Shown one piece after another: positions 61,238 through 64,000 of a stretch of 64,000 bases of DNA. Source of the stretch: Lacibacter sp. H375 (lineage in GTDB: Bacteria > Bacteroidota > Bacteroidia > Chitinophagales > Chitinophagaceae); contig NZ_JBBKTT010000001.1 of assembly GCF_037892425.1 (NCBI RefSeq), positions 434,001 through 498,000 of the forward strand. Reading direction: 5' to 3'. The position numbers and the translations under genes are program-made. How positions within the stretch are numbered: the stretch's first letter is position 1; the number at the start of each line of letters is the position of its first letter. A model generated the notes under the pieces. That model did not search any database, had not been told where the DNA came from, and saw only the letters and a program-made list of their open reading frames with translations.

Positions 61238-62620
61238 TTATTTTTCGTCGTACACTTTATCCTTTGGCACCACTGTTACTTTCATACCATCTTTTAATGT
61301 TTTACTGATGGTATTATAAGGTGCACTCACCACTTCATCGCCTTCTTTCAAACCACTCATTACTTCAATGTATTCGTTATCCTGGATGTTTGTGCGGATG
61401 GCTACTTTCTTTACCGTACCGTCTTTTTGTACAACAAATACCACTTCTTCCATGTCGTCTGTCATCACAGCATTGTTCGTTGACACTTCCTGTCCCTGTG
61501 CTTTCTTTTTGTCTGCTTCTTCTTTTGCTTTTGCTTTCGATCCCTGTTCGTTTTTATCACGAGTGGTAACTGCAAGAATTGGTACAGCTAATACATTCGC
61601 TTGTTTTGTGGTCATAATATCTGCACTTGCACTCATACCCGGACGGAACGGAAGATTCTTTCCTTTTGCCGGATCGATGAGATCAGCATAAGAAGAAGGA
61701 TCGATACGGATATACACTTTATAATTTGTTACATCGCCTGAAGCTGCTGCTGCGCCCGCTGTTTGAGCAGATGTACTGCTGCTCGAAATTTGCGTAACCA
61801 CACCTTTGAACTTGCGATCGTTATATGCATCCACTTCCACAATGGCACTATCACCAAGTTTTACTTTTGGAATATCATTCTCACCAACATCAACACGCAC
61901 CTCAATCTTGCTCATATCTGCCACCCGCATAATCTCTGTTCCTAAACTGAAGCTGTTACCGGCAACACGTTCGCCCTTTTTCACTGCCAATAAAGAAACA
62001 ATTCCATCCATTGGCGCAAGAACTGTTGTTCGTGAGAGATTTTTATTAGCTGCCGTTAAACTTGCCTGTGCACTTTGTACACTTGCCTGACCACTTCGGA
62101 TGGTTTGTTTTGCTGCATCAAGATCAGCTTTGGCAGTTAAATAAGCACTTTCGGCTGTTTCAAATTCTGCTTTGGAGATCACTTTATCATCAAACAATTT
62201 CTTTTGTCTGTCGTAAGTAAGTTTTGCCTGGTTCAACCTTGCTTCAAACGAACGAAGTGATGCTTGTGTATTTCCTACCTGTGCCTGCTGCTGGTTAACT
62301 ATGGATGCAGCCCGGTCTCTGTCTGAAGTTAATACATCGGCAAATACTTTCGCAAGTAACTGACCTTTGCGAACGCTGTCGCCTTCTTCCACATACATCT
62401 CAACCACTTCACCACTTACGTCGGAGCTTACCTTGCGCTCATCTTCGGGATATACTTTACCACTAGCGTTTACTGTTTCAATAATAGTTCGCTTTGTGAT
62501 CTTTTCAGTAGCAACTTTGGTTGCTTCCTTTTTACCGATCACTTCTTTTTTCTTCAGGATGATAAGTGTTGTCGCCAGCACCAAGAGGATACCGATGATC
62601 CACCAGATTTTCTTACTCAT
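61238..62620 (-). CDS. efflux RND transporter periplasmic adaptor subunit (HlyD/AcrA-type)
   Basis: This 460-residue protein has one N-terminal membrane helix (IWWIIGILLVLATTLIILKK), a lipoyl-like half (VNASGKVYPEDERKVSSDVS, VYVEEGDSVRKGQLLAKV-like here EMYVEEGDSVRKGQLLAKVF), a long coiled-coil hairpin (QQAQVGNTQASLRSFEARLN, AEFETAESAYLTAKADLDAA) and the returning lipoyl half (TTVLAPMDGIVSLLAVKKGE). It links an inner-membrane pump to a TolC-like channel. It is 38 nt downstream of the TolC-type gene; the inner-membrane pump gene is not in the window and may lie outside or elsewhere. Substrate unknown. Confidence 0.95.
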   Translation of the reverse strand: MSKKIWWIIGILLVLATTLIILKKKEVIGKKEATKVATEKITKRTIIETVNASGKVYPEDERKVSSDVSGEVVEMYVEEGDSVRKGQLLAKVFADVLTSDRDRAASIVNQQQAQVGNTQASLRSFEARLNQAKLTYDRQKKLFDDKVISKAEFETAESAYLTAKADLDAAKQTIRSGQASVQSAQASLTAANKNLSRTTVLAPMDGIVSLLAVKKGERVAGNSFSLGTEIMRVADMSKIEVRVDVGENDIPKVKLGDSAIVEVDAYNDRKFKGVVTQISSSSTSAQTAGAAAASGDVTNYKVYIRIDPSSYADLIDPAKGKNLPFRPGMSASADIMTTKQANVLAVPILAVTTRDKNEQGSKAKAKEEADKKKAQGQEVSTNNAVMTDDMEEVVFVVQKDGTVKKVAIRTNIQDNEYIEVMSGLKEGDEVVSAPYNTISKTLKDGMKVTVVPKDKVYDEK

Positions 62621-62658
62621 ATACGGTTGTTGTTCCTTTGTTGATTAGATTAATAGTC

Positions 62659-64000
62659 TTACAATTTTATTCCCTGACCTTTATAAAACTCCAGCACTTT
62701 CATGCGAAACACATACTCAAATTGATTGGAAATTCTTTCGAGTCTTGCACGGAATAAATTATTTTGATTCGTGATCAGGTCAATTGTTCGTGATAATCCT
62801 GCCTCATAACGTTTCTTCGAAAGTTCGTATGAATATTCAGCAGTTTGTACACTTTTAATAGAAGCCTGGTAACGTTGAAATGCAGAGGTGGCATTATTAT
62901 AAGCGAGGTATATATCCTGCTTTAATTTTTGGTCACTCTTTTCAATCTGTAATTGTTGGTTTTGGTAATTCAGTTTGCTGCGTTGCCATGCAGTACGGGC
63001 CTGACCGCCGTTAAAAATTGGAACCGTTAAACTGATTCCCACTGACTGACGGAAGTTGAAATCGAGTTGTCGAATAAAATCAGCTTTTTGCGAGCCCGAT
63101 GGAATAAATGTTTGTGTAAACACATCCGGGTTTTGTGCCGAGCCCATTGTAGTAAATCCAATTGGTATCGTAACGGGAATATTAGCTCCTTTTGGAAGAT
63201 TCTTTAACGCACTCGAATAAGCAGAATTCACATTTGCAAACGCACCAATACTCGGGTACATATTTCCTCTTGCAGCCTTTTGAAATTTCTCCAATGCCTG
63301 TAAACGAAGCTTGTTAACTTTCTGAAGCGGCATATTAGCCAATGCCTGTGTATAAACAGGTTCAGGTCGCAGATCTGCAAATGTTTCCACTGGTATGCGA
63401 TCGATTGGAGGCGTGTCAAGCTCAAACGGGACCGAAGGATCCAGGTTCATAAAGGATTTTAGGGACAACAAATTCGTTTGAAATTGTGTAAAAGCTGCAA
63501 TGTATGTGCTACTATCCCTTGCAAGCTGTGCTTCCAGTTCTGCGGCATTTAATTCGGGCAAACTACCTGCATCAACCAGTTTCCTGGTATTGATCAATTG
63601 CTCCCTTGTTTGATTGATTTGGACAAGCGCAATATTTACCTGCTCTCTTGACAATAATGCCGTCAGATATGCTCCTGCAATATTCAACGAAATATCATTC
63701 TTCCAACTTTCAACTGCCGCATCCTGCGCCTTGGCCTCGAATTCGTTACCAAGAATCGTATTTTTCTGCGAATTAAAATTGAATAAGGTTACACCACTTG
63801 AAAGACCAAACTGCGAAAAGGTAATCTGCTGATTGGTAAAACCATTGGTTGCCGGATCAATAGAGCGGCCAAATTGAAAACCGTTACTATTCTGAAAATT
63901 AGCAGTGGGCCAGCGTTGAAGTTTGCTTTGTTCAAGAGTAAGGTGGCTACCCTTTGCTTGGATAGTCGCTTGCCGGACATCTATATTATTTGCAACAGCA
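62659..64000 (-). CDS. TolC family outer membrane efflux protein (5' truncated by the window edge)
   Basis: The frame is open to the right edge, so the N-terminus lies outside; a short TTG start at 63687 is rejected because the reading continues without a stop to 63999. The visible 446 residues show TolC features: GFQFGRSIDPATNGFTNQQI near the start, repeated helical hairpins (LTALLSREQVNIALVQINQT, RKLVDAGSLPELNAAELEAQ, LSLTVPIFNGGQARTAWQ-like here ISLTVPIFNGGQARTAWQRS) and a C-terminal region (YELSKKRYEAGLSRTIDLIT). It should form the outer-membrane exit duct for the adaptor downstream. Confidence 0.95.
   Translation of the reverse strand, partial: AVANNIDVRQATIQAKGSHLTLEQSKLQRWPTANFQNSNGFQFGRSIDPATNGFTNQQITFSQFGLSSGVTLFNFNSQKNTILGNEFEAKAQDAAVESWKNDISLNIAGAYLTALLSREQVNIALVQINQTREQLINTRKLVDAGSLPELNAAELEAQLARDSSTYIAAFTQFQTNLLSLKSFMNLDPSVPFELDTPPIDRIPVETFADLRPEPVYTQALANMPLQKVNKLRLQALEKFQKAARGNMYPSIGAFANVNSAYSSALKNLPKGANIPVTIPIGFTTMGSAQNPDVFTQTFIPSGSQKADFIRQLDFNFRQSVGISLTVPIFNGGQARTAWQRSKLNYQNQQLQIEKSDQKLKQDIYLAYNNATSAFQRYQASIKSVQTAEYSYELSKKRYEAGLSRTIDLITNQNNLFRARLERISNQFEYVFRMKVLEFYKGQGIKL

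Noticed and set aside
62659-63687. TolC-like gene starting at 63687
   Set aside because: This is only an internal TTG; the frame continues without a stop to the window edge and reads TolC sequence there.

Overview
The window looks like a chromosomal segment of a Bacteroidota bacterium, most probably of the Chitinophagia (Chitinophagaceae type). The evidence is a gldKLMN operon for the type IX secretion/gliding machine, separate gldA-like and gldB genes, a cargo protein with a T9SS type A tail, an ECF sigma/FecR/SusC/SusD locus, DUF1501/DUF1800, DUF4783, DUF4271 and DUF4126 genes, and weak Shine-Dalgarno sites. No tRNA, rRNA, CRISPR array, transposase, integrase or phage gene was recognised. 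The text reads as vertically inherited core plus some niche genes.

Layout. 0-6.2 kb: the end of a GldA-like ABC ATPase, a DUF4126 membrane protein, enolase, an FtsB/DivIC-like septum protein, endonuclease III, a secreted RidA and an unpaired 2-oxoacid:ferredoxin oxidoreductase alpha subunit. 6.4-16.8 kb: a trans-envelope nutrient-uptake locus on the minus strand, in transcription order ECF sigma, FecR anti-sigma, SusC with an STN signalling domain, SusD, and a large ASPIC/VCBS lipoprotein; no degradative enzyme is present. 17-26 kb: T9SS cargo, YtxH and Bax-inhibitor membrane proteins, an OPT transporter, a GT4 glycosyltransferase and the DUF1501/DUF1800 pair. 26.5-28.6 kb: two tandem M43 zinc metalloprotease lipoproteins. 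28.7-39 kb: housekeeping genes (serS, nadE, nadC, apaG, SUI1, gpmI), gldB and a fatty acid desaturase.

39-42.5 kb: a small membrane protein, a heme-type TonB receptor and a PepSY protein, probably iron or heme uptake and translationally coupled to gpmI. 42.5-45.2 kb: an ECF sigma factor followed by a protein that has an anti-sigma-like cytoplasmic N-terminus, one inner-membrane helix, a disordered periplasmic stretch and an outer-membrane beta-barrel, then a lipoprotein. This matches the recently recognised dual-membrane-spanning anti-sigma architecture and is the most interesting system here. 45.2-47 kb: uvrC. 47.2-52 kb: gldKLMN. 52-57.9 kb: a YyaL-type thioredoxin protein, HemD-like, DUF4271 and a BamA/TamA-type protein. 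57.9-64 kb: hemW, a membrane protein, a 36-residue small membrane protein, gpsA, and an RND adaptor with a TolC-like gene that runs off the right edge.

Many genes are packed tail to tail with 0-4 nt between or overlapping stops, and most other transcription units end in clear intrinsic terminators. Several intergenic gaps hold REP-like inverted or tandem repeats. Functions are assigned by reading motifs; no database search was run.
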